Source: Hyalella azteca
Lineage: Eukaryota > Arthropoda > Malacostraca > Amphipoda > Hyalellidae
Direction of reading: 5' to 3'
DNA: 64,000 bases
NCBI RefSeq assembly: GCF_000764305.2
Contig: NW_025946008.1
Span: 54,338-118,337 of the forward strand
Shown: piece after piece, positions 63,876 to 64,000 of the stretch
Layout: each line of letters opens with the position of its first letter
How positions within the stretch are numbered: position 1 is the stretch's first letter
Position numbers and translations under genes: made by a program
Notes under the pieces: model-generated
What the model was told of the DNA's origin: nothing
Database searches by the model: none
What the model saw: the letters and a program-made list of their open reading frames with translations, nothing else

Positions 63876-64000
63876 GGCCCATACTTTCAAAAAAGTTAAG
63901 AGATCGTAAGTTCATCAGCCAATCATTGACGGCCTTTCAAGCAAAATCCACCAATCATAGACAAGAAAATAGAGCGTAAGTACTTACGTTCACTTAGCGA
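63876..64000 (+). mobile_element. Family B MITE, cut by window end
   Basis: ggcccatactttcaaaaaag to taagtacttacgttcactta. Same as 25695-25842 and 58709-58855. Confidence 0.8.

Overview
The window looks like nuclear DNA of an arthropod, probably a crustacean; that placement is inference. It is AT-rich, dense in introns and full of short mobile elements and tandem repeats. It holds large parts of two convergent genes for secreted or membrane proteins. No bacterial-style operon, CRISPR array, rRNA or intact tRNA is visible.

Region 1-10652 has no exon I can support, only dispersed repeats, MITE-like palindromes and hairpins. It is probably intron or 5' flank of the next gene. On the + strand, 10653-28534 carries 15 phase-consistent exons (about 728 codons) of a class-1 transmembrane semaphorin (Sema1a/1b type): Sema domain, PSI domain, a linker of three phase-1 exons, one membrane helix, and a cytoplasmic tail ending in a stop codon. 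Its start lies upstream, and two internal Sema-domain exons are not found where expected. A block of about 1.55 kb holding the last exon and 3' UTR occurs twice (28.3-29.88 and 29.88-31.43 kb). Region 31.43-35.08 kb is intergenic.

On the - strand, 63818 down to the stop at 35085 is the C-terminal and larger part of an SVEP1-like protein (sushi, VWA, EGF and pentraxin domains). Reading 5' to 3': an HYR domain over two exons, a sushi (CCP) domain, the SVEP1-specific region with an RRKR site, ephrin-receptor-like Cys repeats, EGF domains, a pentraxin/LamG domain over at least four exons, about 30 CCP modules (14 complete ones in a single 3.3 kb exon), two EGF-like modules and a short basic tail. 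The N-terminal VWA part lies beyond the window. Three CCP modules carry long insertions at the same loop, between Cys I and Cys II.

The assembly shows clear damage. A complete Nextera mate-pair junction adapter is embedded at 56227-56264, and half of one abuts a single N at 53061-53082. Five isolated single Ns mark joins. One HYR exon block of about 0.65 kb is present twice, and one ephrin-like exon is split and out of order. In both genes, exon edges with their splice sites are tandemly duplicated again and again. This is either a real local mutational habit or the trace of faulty gap filling, and it is the most unusual pattern here.
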